DNA from: Euleptes europaea
Lineage: Eukaryota; Chordata; Lepidosauria; Squamata; Sphaerodactylidae
Reading direction: 5' to 3'
Assembly (NCBI RefSeq): GCF_029931775.1
Contig: NC_079312.1
Location: forward strand, 8,005,821-8,069,820
Length of the DNA stretch: 64,000 nucleotides
Shown here piece by piece: positions 9,342 to 20,477 of the stretch. Below the pieces are notes generated by a model that was not told the origin of the DNA, did no database searches, and saw only the letters and a list, made by a program, of their open reading frames with translations. Position 1 is the first letter of the stretch, and each line of letters begins with the position of its first letter. The translations under genes were made by a program, and so were the position numbers.

Positions 9342-12300
9342 AGCTCAACTGCGCTACGTCCTGGAGGTTCTGAGCAGAGGAATTATCTGTGGAACAAGGG
9401 CTGTGGTGAGCAGAAGGCGAGTGAATGTCTGAGATTGAGTCAGACGGAGCAGATTAGGTGTCCAGCAGGTCTGCCAGCAGCAGTGCGTCCGAGGCGGAGG
9501 AGGAGAGCGACACAGAGCAGGAGCAGCAGGGAGCGGGAGAAATTATGGCTCAAGCTGCAATGTCCTTGCTTGTGGAGAAGCTCACTTCTACCAACTACAA
9601 TGTGTGGGCGTTATGTATGCAACACTACCTTAAAAGAGAGGCACTGTGGATTTATGCCTCCAACCTCCCGGATCCTGAGACGCTGCAGGACGTGGTGAAA
9701 GATGAGAAAGCACTGGCTATAATAGTGCTGAGCGTGGCTGACGACCAGCTTGTTCATGTTACGGGAGCTTTGAAAGCGAAAGCGGCTTGGGACTCCTTAT
9801 CTCAGGTTTACGTGCAGAAAACAGCTGGCTCTTTAATAGCCATAACGAGGCGTATGTATAGAACTGTTCTTTTGCCGTCAGTTCCTGTGAGGAAACATAT
9901 AAATGAACTAACTGAATGTTTCCAAATGCTGGAGCAGAGAGGAAAGACTTTGCAGGAGGATGACAAAGTTTTCATAATCCTGAGCTCTCTGTCTGAGCAG
10001 TATAATATGCTTATCACTGCTTTGGAATCGGTTGAGTCTGATAAGTTATCTCTGCAATATATTATTGGACGGATTTTGGAACACAAGAAGAGATTAATTG
10101 CCCAATCAAACCAAGAACCACATCAGAGACAGTTTCGTCCAAAGAAGATGGTTTTACTGGTCAAACAGGTTAACAGAGCTTGAAAGAAGGTGACAGCTAT
10201 GAGCTAGCTGCCTGTTACTTGGCAATATAAAAGCAGGAAAATTGCAAGAGATTACAAAACATAAGCAGAGCATTATTTCCCAGGAGTTCAGTTCCCAGGA
10301 CTTCAAACAGGCTTTGGTATGCGTAGACGTCCTTGAGTCTGGGCCGTGGTCAGGTCAGCGAGAGAAACGAAAGTAAACATATCAACTGAGATACAAGCCT
10401 GACATCGCAACAGATCCTGGGAAGCCTGCCAAGCCAGAGGGAAACCTGCCAAGCCAGAAGACGCAGAGTTTTGCCGGTGGAGAAAGGAATGTGAAGCAGA
10501 GGGAGCCGGGTGATTTACAGCAACATGTGGCTCTGAAGGTTAGACGTTGCTACTTTTGTGGAAATACAACTCATTTGAAACGCAATTGCCCTGAAGCAAG
10601 AAAGAAAAGCCGAAGGGACCAGTCGTCACGTGAGTTTGTGAGTGGTCAGAAGGCATCACTGGTGCTGACTGAGCACAATGACAGAGCCGGTGTCTGGATT
10701 TTAGACTCTGGTGCGTCACAGAACATTTGCAGAAATGAGGAACTTTTAAAAGACACACAGGGCTCAAGTTTGCTACATGTCAGCCTCGCTGATGGGAGAA
10801 ATTCAAAGGTGACATGTGAGGGGAGTGTGTGGTTCCCAGCATTCAACTATGAATTTAAAAAGGTGCTATGTGTCCCTGAACTAGAGAACAATTTATTAAG
10901 TGTAAATGCCCTTGACAGGGCTGGATATACTGTAACATTTGCAGACAAGGCTTGTAAGATATCCAAAGATGGGAAAGTGCTTCTTACAGGGAAAATGTGT
11001 AATAATGTGTATGTGGTGGAAAATAGTCATGTGGAGGCTAAGATGATAACTAATAAGAGCCCCCATGATAATTGCATACATCTGTTACATAGAAGGTTGG
11101 CTCATGCAAATTTTGAGACCATAAAGAAAACGCTAGCCTTACTGGGAAAGGAAAAAGTTAAAGAGTGTGGGAACTATTTGGATTGTGACGTTTGCAAAAG
11201 TTCCAAATCAAAGGCTTACCCAGTGGCTAAGCATAGTGAGAGACTCTCAGACACTGCACTACAGGTAGTGCACGCCGATGTTGTAGGCCCCTACAGAGAG
11301 AGTCACTCAGGCAACCGTTACGCGTTAATTCTGATAGATGATTGCACCAGATTCTCATGGGTGTATCCTTTGAAAAGGAAATCACAGGTGTTTGAAACAT
11401 TTAAGTATTGGGCCAAAAGAGTGCAAAAGCAGCTTAAATGTAACTTGGATTCTCTCCAAACAGACTTTGGGGGTGAATTCATGTCAAATTAGTTTAAAAA
11501 ATGGTTGCAGGTGCAAGGTGTGCGGCACAGGGTTGCTTTACAAAGTCAAACAGTGTCCAGAAGGGAAGGTACTCCGGAAGGCCAGGCTCGTGGCTAAGGG
11601 TTATTCTCAAGTTGAAGGACAGGATTTTGACGAACTGTTTGCTCCCACTGTGAAAGCTGAAACCATAAGGGCTGCACTATGTAAAGCTGTAAAAGATAAC
11701 ATGTTAGTGCATCATTTTGACTTCACCACTGCATATTTAAATGTAACAATAAGTGAAGAAATATATATGGAGCAAATCCCTGGTTTTGAATGCAAAGATA
11801 AACAGGGAGTACTAAAATTGCACAAGGCACTGTATGGATTGAAGCAGAGTGCACGTGCGTGGTCCCAATGCCTCAGCCAGGCATTGGCAAATCTTGGGTT
11901 TACGCAAGGTGTTGCTGATCCTTGTATGTTTACCAAATGTGTGAAGGGCTCTGACTGTGTTTTATTTTTGTATGTCGATGACTTGCGTTTGTTGTGTCAT
12001 ACAAAGGAACAACTAAACTGGTTTAAGGAGGCTACTGGAAAACTGTTTAAGATAAAGCACCTTGGTGACATCCAAAATTATCTGGGGGTAGAAATTACCA
12101 GGAACCCAGAAGGGTATTTTGTGCCAGGAGAAAAAGATTGAGCAGCTCCTAATAAAATTTAGAATGACAGAAGCCAAAAGCACTGAGACTCCCATGACAA
12201 CAGGGTATGTGAAAGAGGTGGATGACAAGGTATTCCATGACAAAAATCAATACCAATCGTTGGTGGGTCCATTGTTATATCTGTCATGTTGGACAAGACC

Positions 12301-12909
12301 AGACATATGTATGGCAGTGCATTTGCTTTGCCAGAAATGTGCATGTCCATACATGAAGGACTGGACTGCAGCAAAAAGGGTGCTGCGTTACTTAAAAGGC
12401 TCAGCTTCAGCCAGGTTGTGTTTAAAGGCTGATGCAGAGGAAACAATCACTGTGTATAGTGATTCCAGTTGGGGAGACAGAGAAGGAGGAAAGTCTGCCA
12501 CTGGGTATGTGCTATATCTACATGGGGCACTGGTTATGTGGAAGTCTTTAAAACAGACTCATGTGGCTACCAGCACATGTGAGGCAGAATATTCTGCATT
12601 AAGTGAGATTCAGCTGGAATGGCTGAGTCAACTAGCTAAAGACCTAAATCTTGGTTGTGAAATGCCTGTGTTTACTGTGACAATACTGCAGCACAGCAAT
12701 TGGCTGGGTATCAAGGGATAAGAACCAGAAGTAAACACATCACAATAAGGTACCAGAATGTCAGGGAAGCGGTCAACAATGGTATGATAGTTCTGAAACA
12801 TTGTGCTTCAAATGTAAATATTGCTGACATTTTCACCAAGTGTTTGCCTACAGAAAGGTTTGAACAGTTCAGAAGTAAATTGGGGCTTTCTATGGCAGTC
12901 TAGGAGGAG

Positions 12910-13244
12910 TGTTGGAATTTAAGACTGGTCATAGCAAGCAGGTAGATTGCTGTAATCTGAGTGACAGCCAGATGACAGCTGGTGTCACATGACTGCTCAT
13001 GACTTAGCAGTAAAGCTGGACTGAACTGGTTCAAGCAGGATATCTGACCACTGGGTGGCTAACTGTTGATTGGCTGCTGGACAGGGCCAGAAATGTATCT
13101 ATGTTGTACAGAACTTGTATAGATGTGGGTTGTGGAGAATTGGTGACCAAGCGGAGCACTTTGACACTGTTAATAAAAGAGCACTTATTTATATGTGCTG
13201 AGTCTTCTGTGATTACTCGTCTCTTGAGCTGCAACGCTTCCTAA
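12910..13244 (+). repeat. 3' LTR of the copia element
   Basis: It is preceded by a short purine tract (aggaggag) and is about 98-99% identical to the 5' LTR apart from two small indels. Confidence 0.9.
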
Positions 13245-13420
13245 GGGGGAGTTAAAACTCTGTGGGTTTTTCTCTCTACACTTCCAGCCCTGGCTATTTT
13301 TCCTGCCTTCCTCCCAAAGCCCATCATGCCCATATTTACTGAGTGTTTTAAATTGGGTTGCTGCCACTGTTTGCATTCTCTCACTACCGCCAGAGAACTG
13401 TAATTCCAGCAACCTCTGAG

Positions 13421-13556
13421 AATGCTCCAACGTGATCGGGCAGTCTTCAAGCAGCGGCTGGACGAACACCTGTCAGCAATGCTCTAGGCTGATCCTGCAT
13501 TGAATGGGGGGTTGGACGAGATGGCCTGTATGGCCCCTTCCAACTCTATGATTCTA
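13421..13556 (+). mobile_element. CR1 LINE 3' end
   Basis: Contains the typical CR1 3' terminal block (gttggacgagatggcctgta, then ccttccaactctatgattct). Further copies lie at 14695-14836 and 50840-50975. Confidence 0.8.
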
Positions 13557-15261
13557 GGCTGAATAATCCTAAATGGCACTGTTTTCTCTTCATGGGTTTA
13601 GATGATAACCCCATACGACAATAATAGCACCAAATAGCCGCAATGATTTAATTCCTCTGAAATGAACCTGTAGACGGGAAACCCATCCAAAGGGGGCTGC
13701 AGATTCACTCTTCTATGCCAAACTTTGAACAGCCCAGTTTTGTATCCTTTCCCCCCAGTGATTGCAATAATTGTTCACTGGCCTCCTAACAGTCAGCAGA
13801 AACATCCTGGCACGTCTTTGGACCATTCTCTGTAGGCAAAGTAGACAACAATTTCCAAGTCTTCATCACTGAGATCTCTCTTCTGTTTGGAAAGCAGAGA
13901 GCTCCCATTTCCTGCCATGCCTGTCTGAAAATAGCCTGTTATCAAATGGCTGCAAGGTGTCCTCCAGCGATGCTGGTGAGGAGAACGAGAAGCGTGAGTT
14001 TTATACCCCACTTTTTCTCTACCATTAAGGAGTTTCAAAGTGGCTTACAATGGCCTTCCCGTCCTCTCTCCACAACAGACACCTTGTGAGGTAGGCGAGG
14101 CTGAGAAAGTTCAGAGAGAACTGTGACTGACCCAAGGTCACTAGAATAATTTTACAGTTTATTAAACTGGCGGGCCTTACGTGAAAACTTTGAATAAGGT
14201 ATTGAATAATATCAGAGGATAAACATTTTTCTCTTTTTTTTAAAGAAATGAATATATAAAGCACACATACCCTCTCCCCCCCTTTTGTTATTGTGTGCAA
14301 GTGTGTGCTTATTTTGTTTTTCTTTACAATAACTTGATGGTAACATCTTTTATATTGGTTATGAACTTACTAAATGGTTCTTTTGTTTGTGTCATTGTAA
14401 AGTTGATTTTTTTTGTTCTGTATGTGTGTATATATAAAATGATTTTTAAACAATGTTCCAAAGTACAGAATGCTAGATTTGCTTAGCTAAGCACGCAGGT
14501 GTGACAGAGAAGAGAACCTTGCAGAGGATAAGGACTTTGAATTAAGTAATCAGTTCTTGCTTGATACAACTTTTATGATGAGCAAAATTCAACTTTTCCA
14601 GTCTAGCAAATGCCAGAGACTTCCAATGTGGTCCTCTTGCTTAAAGGAACAAACTGGACATCGCAGTTTATAAATGCATACCAAGCAATCTCTGATCATG
14701 CTCCAACATGATCTGGCAGTCTTCAAGCAGAGGCTGGACAAACACCTGTCAGCGATGCTCTAGGCTGATCCTGCGTTGAACAGGGGGGTTGGACGAGATG
14801 GCCTGTATGGCCCCTTCCAACTCTATGATTCTATGATGAATAATCCTAAATGGCACTGTTTTCTCTTCATGGGTTTATCCGATAACCCCATATGACAATT
14901 TTAGCCCTAAATAGCCCCAATTATTTAATTCCTCTGAAATGAACCTGCAGACGGGAAACACTCCCCCCCCCCAAAGGGGGCTGCAGATTCACTCTTCCAT
15001 GCCAAGCTTTGAACAGCCCAGAATTGTATCCTTTTCTCCCAGTGATTGCAATAATTGTTCACTGGCCTCCTAACAGTCAGCAGAAACATCCTGGCACGTC
15101 TTTGGACCATTCTCTGTAGGCAAAGTAGACAACAATTTCCAAGTCTTCGTCGTTGAGATCTCTCTTCTGTTTGGAAAGCAGAGAGGATCCCATTTCTTGC
15201 CACAGCTGTCCAAAAATAGCCTGTTATCAAATGGCTGCAAGTTGTCCTCCAGCGATGCTGT

Positions 15262-15402
15262 CTTCTGGGGATTTTCCTGTTGTTATTCTGTCTCTCACAG
15301 CTACAATAGACCTACCATTAAAATTATGCACTGGTCATTTCTTCGTCAGAGGGCAAATGGGCAAATTTAGCAGGGGATCAAATACTTTTTTCCCTCACTG
15401 TA
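15262..15402 (-). mobile_element. Tc1-like DNA transposon, one terminal inverted repeat end
   Basis: On the minus strand it begins tacagtgagggaaaaaagta and continues with tttgatcccctgc, the terminal repeat of a Tc1 family common in teleosts. It continues about 110 bp inward and stops abruptly. The outer TA is next to aagcacat. The other end and the transposase are absent. Confidence 0.75.
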
Positions 15403-15900
15403 AAGCACATATACACTCTTCCTCCCCTTTTTTGTTGTTGTGTGCAAGCATGTTTATTTTGTTTTTCTTTACAATAACTTGATGGTATCATCTTTTATAT
15501 TGGATATGAGTTTACTATATTTTTTTTGTCTCATTGTAAAGTTGATTTTTGTTCTGTATGTGTGTATATATAAAATGATTTTTAAACAATGCTCCAAAGT
15601 ACAGAATGCAAGATTTGCTTAGCTAAGCATGCAGGTGTAACAGAACAGAACCTTGCAGAGGATGAGGACTTTGAATGAAGTAACCAGTTCTTGCTTGATA
15701 CAACTTTTATGATGAGCAAAGTTCAACTTTTCCAGTCTAGCAAATGCCAGAGACTTCCAGTGTGGTCCTCTTGCTTAAAGGAACAAACTGGACATCGCAG
15801 AAACCAGGACTCAGCTTGCAAAAGACAGCCCTTCTAGAAGGTGATAAGAGCCTTGGAAATCTTGTCCTAGGAAAAAGACTCTCCCTCTGCCAGCTTCCAT

Positions 15901-16171
15901 TCATAACAACCCAGAGCTGGCAATAACCCCTTTTTAATGACCAAACGAGTTACAAAATAGTTAGCAAACTTGTAGAATATCAGGCAGGTGTCATTAAACA
16001 AAACTAGCAAAGGTGGGCGTTGTTGTTTTTTTAAAGCAGTGTGGGATATGTCACGGTAATTTCAGAAATAAAGCAAACTTTTTTTTTCATGGCTCATGCG
16101 ATTGTATGTATGGAAGGAGAGCCTGTGGTGTCAGGGTGTGGAAGGGCAGCCTGTGTGCTACAAGTCCGTAA
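15901..16171. other. Spacer upstream of P1, nothing recognised
   Basis: AT-rich sequence conserved at 41090-41350 and 44430-44644. No exon or mobile element is identified. Confidence 0.4.
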
Positions 16172-16362
16172 TGGGGTTGCCGGCTCTGGGTTGGGAAAGA
16201 CCTGGAGATTTTTGGGGGGGGATTGGATCCTAGGGAGACGAGGGACTTCAGTTGGCATAATGTCACCTTCCAATGCACCCACGTTCTCCAAGGGAACCGA
16301 TCTCTGTCGTCTGGAGCCCAGTTGCAATTCTGGGAGATCTCCAGCCCTACTAGCAAGCCTGC
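16172..16362 (+). mobile_element. Nonautonomous DNA-transposon-like repeat (MITE), 3' end missing
   Basis: It starts ggggttgccggctctgggtt and includes agacctggagattttt and a gggagatctccag block. This is a MITE type common in reptiles, normally ending in the inverse of its start. Here it ends in a run of about 23 A. Copies lie at 41352-41426 (split by a Penelope element) and 44645-44818. Confidence 0.55.
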
Positions 16363-16439
16363 AAAAAAAAAAAAAAAAAAAAAAACTCCCCACTGTCCCC
16401 TCTTGCATCTCCCCTTTCCCCCTCCTTTTATTGCAACTC

Positions 16440-16876
16440 CCTTCTTGCCCAAATGCATTTTAAACTCATCAGGTTTTTGCAGCTGCAGGGGGGCGGAGAG
16501 AGGGCTGCTCTTGCTGCTGCTGCTGGCCTGCGTGGGAAGATCCCCGGCTCCTTTCCCACGGGGGGGGGCGAGGCAGGAAGGTCTCCGCGGCTCCTGATTG
16601 GCTCCCTTTGCAGGAAGAGGCAGCTTCCCAGCCCGGGGGGAAAGCCCTGCTTGGCCCAATCCTTCCTCAGTGGCAGAGCTTTTGAGTTGGGTGCTCTGAT
16701 GGTTGAAACAGGCGAGTTCAAAGTGCCTAGAGAGGAAGGGAACTGGGGGCAGGAGGGGGGCGTTAATTGCAGGCCCCCCTTCCTGCTCCAGCCCCTTTCT
16801 CGTTCTGCAAAGACCTGTCAACGGGAGCTGTGGAGGTCGCAGTTGGAAAGCCTGTTTGGAGACACAGAGTTTTAAG
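16440..16876 (+). promoter_or_regulatory. Promoter and 5' exon region P1 of KRAB-ZNF gene II
   Basis: A GC-rich stretch in an AT-rich setting, with an inverted CCAAT box (attgg at 16596-16600) and G-runs. It is followed by sequence conserved in all copies and a possible splice donor (ttttaag|gtgc at 16871-16878). It lies about 1.25 kb upstream of the ATG-bearing exon at 18124. Copies occur at 44880-45292 (P2) and 51125-52090 (P3), each at a comparable distance before its ATG exon. A (GA)n tract follows at about 16929-16951. The promoter call rests on position, base composition and conservation; no start site can be read directly. Confidence 0.5.
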
Positions 16877-17179
16877 GTGCAATGGGGTGGGAGGGGGTGT
16901 CTTTCTCAGGGGGAGGAGAAATTAAAGCGAGAGAGAGAGAGAGAGAGAGAAATGGGGCGGTGGAGGATGCCAGTCGAGTGCAATCTGATGCAACCCTGCG
17001 TGGCACGTGTGTTTGCATGATATAGCTGTGTTTGGAAAATTAACTGATCAGGTTAGATTAGCAGCAAATCAAGTGAGTGCAGATCTTTTTTATGGTGTTT
17101 GAAATCTATATATTTTCTAGGCAGCCTAAATTAAACCTTTTCCCCAGTCTTCATTTAGTCCCAGGAATTTAGGAAAAGA

Positions 17180-18123
17180 GGTGACTTCATATATCAATAA
17201 TGTGTTTGCAGCTGCAAATAACTGACTGTTTTACATATTAGTAACTGCAAACATTTTAGTTTCTTTTTTTCTTATTTGTTTAAAAATTGTGATCTGTCTT
17301 TTTTGGATGTTTCCTTCTTTTGTTGCATTTTCTTACTGTATGGTTATGTGTATGACTTGGATGTAACTTGGATGACTTATTATTTTCGTTTTCAGTGGGA
17401 CCAAAGACAAATTACAAGCATGACGGAAAAAAAAATTCCCCAATCAATCAATAAATGGATTACAGCATTCAATGGTGTCAGGAAATCATCAAACAAATTA
17501 GAACATATGATAATGTTTGAATCTAAGCACAAAGATTCCTAGTAAAAGTTATAAATTTATCTTGTATATGATTTTACGTCATTGTATTGAAGCTTTGTAA
17601 AAGCCACCCTGAGCCCGGCTTTGGCCGGGAAAAGGCGGAGTGTAAATCTAATAAAATAAAAATCATGCAGCTATGAATAATAACATAAGTTATATGAAGT
17701 TGCTCTGGACAGGAGGGTATGGCGACAGACCCCCTTGTCCCAAGGGGAATTATTCCCTTCCCATCCACACTGGGGGCCAGAAAGAGAAGGTTTTATCTCA
17801 AAAGGGCAATGGATCATGTTTCTTCAGGGAATGAATGGCAAAGCTTGCTTTTGGGGGAGTGCGTGTAAGAAGAATGGAAAGGGTTGCTCCATGCAAAAGG
17901 AGCCTGAGGACATAGTGGGGATCTTGTCCATTCTATTGCTGTGCAGGTGAGGGGAATTTTGGCAGGTGCTGCTTCTCTTCATCCTCTGGGATCCAGCCAA
18001 AATGTCTTTGCAAGGAACACAAGATCTGAGCTGCCCCCTCCTCCAAATCCTGTTCCACTTGTCAGATCGTGAGGAAACATTTGCAAAGTGTAAACAAAAA
18101 AGATACATTTCCCTCCCTCACAG
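17180..18123. other. Intron 1 of gene II, with a LINE 3' tail
   Basis: At 17597-17665 there is a LINE tail-like motif (ccaccctgagcccggctttg followed by ctaataaaataaaaa). Otherwise this is non-coding sequence conserved at 24516-25655, 45940-46954 and 52330-53170. Confidence 0.5.
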
Positions 18124-18206
18124 GACGTGGAGGAGCTTCAGAGCCAGGTTCCAGATCATCTCTTCTTTGGGGCAGAGTGGAAACACTTCAGATGCAGCCA
18201 GCTCAG
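18124..18206 (+). CDS. Start-codon exon E1 of KRAB-ZNF gene II
   Basis: This 83-bp exon lies between acceptor ccctccctcacag and donor cag|gtaagg. The ATG at 18192-18194 starts M-Q-P-A-Q and ends in phase 0, so it reads straight into the KRAB-A exon as [13 protein letters not shown]. The first 68 bases are then 5' untranslated. Copies at 25659 (start lost), 46955 and 53174 have the same borders. Whether it pairs with A1 (damaged donor) or with A2 downstream is discussed in the findings. Confidence 0.75.
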
Positions 18207-18513
18207 GTAAGGGATGAATTATCAGGAACAGCTTGGTGCTTCCTTTGAATGCAGGGCTGGAAGGGAACCATTTCTGGGTATTTTGTAATTTGCAGCCTTC
18301 TTCTCTTGGTAAGTTGCATTAGATTTCTTCATAGAGAAAAGGGGCCTAAAAATGCTGAACTAAATTTATAAAATTAAGTTTCACGGCTTTCTGATAACTC
18401 AAGGTAACGCAGCAGCCTGTTCAGGAGGCCGTGCAGTTCAGTGATCTTCTCCCATGAATCAAAAGGCGGGATTGCCATACACTCCCCAGGCAGGTTTTAT
18501 TGTTTTTCTATGG

Positions 18514-18678
18514 CAGGGGTGTCAAACATATGGCCCATGGCCAGATCCAGCCCATGAGCAAGCCGAGGCAGCTACGCCTCCTCCAGTCCCGATCTGGGCA
18601 GATGAGGCATGGCCCGGCCCAACCAAGTGTCATTTATGTCATATGTGGCCATTGTAACAAATGAGTTTGATACCCCTG
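18514..18678 (+). mobile_element. hAT-type MITE
   Basis: The terminal inverted repeats are caggggtgtcaaac and gtttgatacccctg. An 8-bp target duplication (ttctatgg / ttctgtgg) flanks them. This is a classic hAT signature. The same insertion is present in all four paralogous introns, so it is older than the array. Confidence 0.85.
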
Positions 18679-18763
18679 TTCTGTGGTGTGTCAAGTATTC
18701 TCTAACGGTAGAACTCCCCCCTTGGAGTACCAAGAACTTTACATGAAGGATCTAGAGGAGGAG

Positions 18764-19190
18764 GGTCAGTGGCTCGGTGGTAGAGTGCCTGCTTGGCATG
18801 CAGATGGTCCCTTCATCTAAAGAAAATAAAAGGATCGGGTAAGAGGTGATGTGAATAGACTCTGCCTGGGACCCTGGAGACCCATTGCCATTCAGAGCAG
18901 ACAATACTGACTTTGATGGACCAACAGTCACTGCGTTTAAAATGGTGTAACTGCTTGCGAGGTCCCTGCAAGGGTCTGACTCAGTAGACAGCATTTTCAG
19001 GTATTCCTGTTTCCACATCCACAGTTGCTTGAGGAGGGGCTGTGGCTCAGTGGTGGAGCATCTGCTTGGCATCCAGAAAGTCCCCTGTTCAATTCCCAGC
19101 GTGCATTTCTGGAGAGCTTCAGCTGGTCTGATCAGACAGTCATGACCTCAATAGACCAATGGATTGATTCAGTATAAGGCTGCTTGGTGC
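18764..19190 (+). repeat. Two tRNA-derived SINEs in tandem
   Basis: Each begins with a tRNA-like head (gtggctc.gtggtagag, then tgcttggcatgcaga) containing A- and B-box-like blocks. The second ends near tcagtataaggctgctt. They are SINE copies, not tRNA genes: neither folds into a full cloverleaf with a CCA-ready acceptor. Confidence 0.7.
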
Positions 19191-19268
19191 GTGTTTGTTT
19201 TCAGAGGGTGAGCAAAAGCATGTTTGAGCAGGATTATTTGTGCGGAATAAGTGTCTTCTTTTTTCCAG

Positions 19269-19395
19269 TGTCCGGTTTCCTTTGAGGAGGTGGCTGTGCG
19301 TTTCACCAAGGCTGAGTGGGCGCTGCTGAATCCCGACCAGATAGCTTTGTATAGTGAAGTCATGGTGGAGAATTACGGGAACGTGGCCTCTCTGG
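19269..19395 (+). CDS. KRAB-A exon A1 of gene II, splice donor lost
   Basis: This 127-bp exon is the standard KRAB-A length. After acceptor ttttttccag it reads [20 protein letters not shown], then [27 protein letters not shown] recruits TRIM28 to silence chromatin. Compared with the other three copies the donor GT is AT (ctctgg|atgagg), and Y-R-E has become Y-S-E while N-Y-E has become N-Y-G. The frame is open but correct splicing to a B exon is unlikely, so this copy is probably a dead exon. Confidence 0.8.
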
Positions 19396-19879
19396 ATGAG
19401 GATTCCTTTTATCGTGATGGGGTACATGTGGAAGGTGTGATTTTTTGCCCCCATTGCTACTTTGATTATTTATGCCATTTATATCAGTAGAAGAGAGCAA
19501 GAGTCCAGTAAAGATTTGACAAGATTTCTTAAAGACTTAAACAAAAGACTTAGCACCTTAAAGACTTAACCTTAAAGACCTAACAAAATTTTCGACAGGG
19601 TATGAGCTTTCAAGAATTACAGCTCACCTCTTCAGATACAGCTAGAATGTGAGTCCGTCTGTCCTTAAGTAGGGAAGAGTGAATTCAGACACCCAATGTC
19701 AATAGCAGGTAAATGACATTAGCAGGGGTGATTAGATTAGGTGTGATATGCAGATGGGAGCAAGTGTGGAGAAATCAGCATTGGTAATGAGGAATCCCCA
19801 GAATGAGCTATTTATAGTCCACATTCTCACTGAAACTCAAGGAAGATTAGAGAGTGTCAGTCAGTTCAATCAATAGGGC

Positions 19880-20450
19880 AAAGAGACAGCTAATAAACAG
19901 TGTTCTAGGACTTGGATGGAAGGTCACCAAGGAGAAGACTGAGGTTGCTGTGTAGAGGAAGGCAATGGCAAACCACCTCTACTCATCTCTTGGCTTGACA
20001 ACCCCATGGTCTTGGGCTCACCATGAGCTGATTGCAACTTAATGGCACAAAATTATTAATATTATTATTTATAGGACTCGTTTAGCAGAAATCTGAAACA
20101 AGTCATGAGTATTAAATATGACATGTTAGGCAATGCAAGATATGGTATTATGTTTGTAGAAAATTAATGCAGTGACAGCAAGGTAACAAATAGCAACAAG
20201 TAGCTTGTATTAGTAGCGATGTCCATATTCTGACCTGGATAGCTTAGGTCAGCTCAGTCTTGTCAGGTCTTGGAAGCTAAGTAGGGTTGACCCTGGTGAG
20301 TACTTGGATGGGAGGCCATGCATCTACATGGGGGGCAGGGAATGGCGAACCACCTCTGAACATCTCTTGCCTTGAAAACCCTACTGGGTTGCCATAAGTC
20401 GGCTGTGACTTGACCGCACTTTCCAGCACCACCAGTATTGTCCACCGCCC
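19880..20450 (+). repeat. 5S-rRNA-derived SINE with a related SINE part upstream
   Basis: At about 20230-20330 the sequence matches the 5S rRNA internal promoter region (ggaagctaagtagggttgac and gtacttggatgggagg), followed by a SINE body (ttgccttgaaaaccctact, cataagtcggctgtgacttg). About 19925-20050 is the 3' part of a second copy. Equivalent pairs lie in the other three A-B introns. Confidence 0.75.
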
Positions 20451-20477
20451 TGTTCCGTCTGTTGAAATGCGTTCCAG

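Larger units (their letters stand above)
8976..13244 (+). mobile_element. Ty1/copia LTR retrotransposon (fossil, young)
   Basis: The parts follow copia order: 5' LTR; primer site; gag with a copia-type capsid region (about 9460-10180); a CCHC knuckle C-X2-C-X4-H-X4-C near 10545-10590; a protease DSGA motif near 10705; an integrase zinc-binding and core region (about 11080-11490); a reverse transcriptase with YVDD (about 11580-12100); RNase H (about 12440-12640); a purine tract; and 3' LTR. Integrase ahead of RT marks Ty1/copia rather than gypsy. The element is broken, with roughly five interruptions in its reading frames. The two LTRs differ by only about three substitutions and two small indels in about 335 bp, so the insertion is recent. 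No clean target-site duplication is visible. Paralogous spacers near 40355 and 50663 give the empty site. Confidence 0.93.
13421..15900. repeat. Tandem duplication of about 1.25 kb upstream of promoter P1
   Basis: Copy 1 runs from about 13421 to 14680 and copy 2 from about 14697 to 15800, in the same order and orientation. In copy 2 an internal part is replaced by a Tc1 fragment. On the minus strand both copies hold a short frame (13793-14038 and 14925-15230 region; copy 1 reads LSDEDLEIVVYFAYREWSKD) that I do not recognise. The frame is disrupted in copy 2. The rest is AT-rich spacer also found at 40380-41210. Confidence 0.65.

Noticed and set aside
16087-16875. Long overlapping frames on both strands (up to about 240 residues) at the GC-rich region
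   Set aside because: They run through a poly(A)/poly(T) tract and the promoter-like region on both strands, show no family motif and are not conserved as frames in P2 or P3. GC-rich sequence with few stops explains them.
16929-16951. (GA)n tract and other microsatellites as regulatory sites
   Set aside because: Simple repeats that vary in length among the paralogues; no evidence for function.
19031-19100. Possible tRNA genes in the introns (also at 26570, 47862 and 54055)
   Set aside because: tRNA-like A and B boxes are present, but the sequences continue into SINE bodies and occur in tandem in each unit; no full cloverleaf.
20230-20330. Possible 5S rRNA genes (also at 27985, 49075, 55945 and 63660)
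   Set aside because: Only the internal promoter part is 5S-like, followed by a SINE body and tail. They are 5S-derived SINEs.
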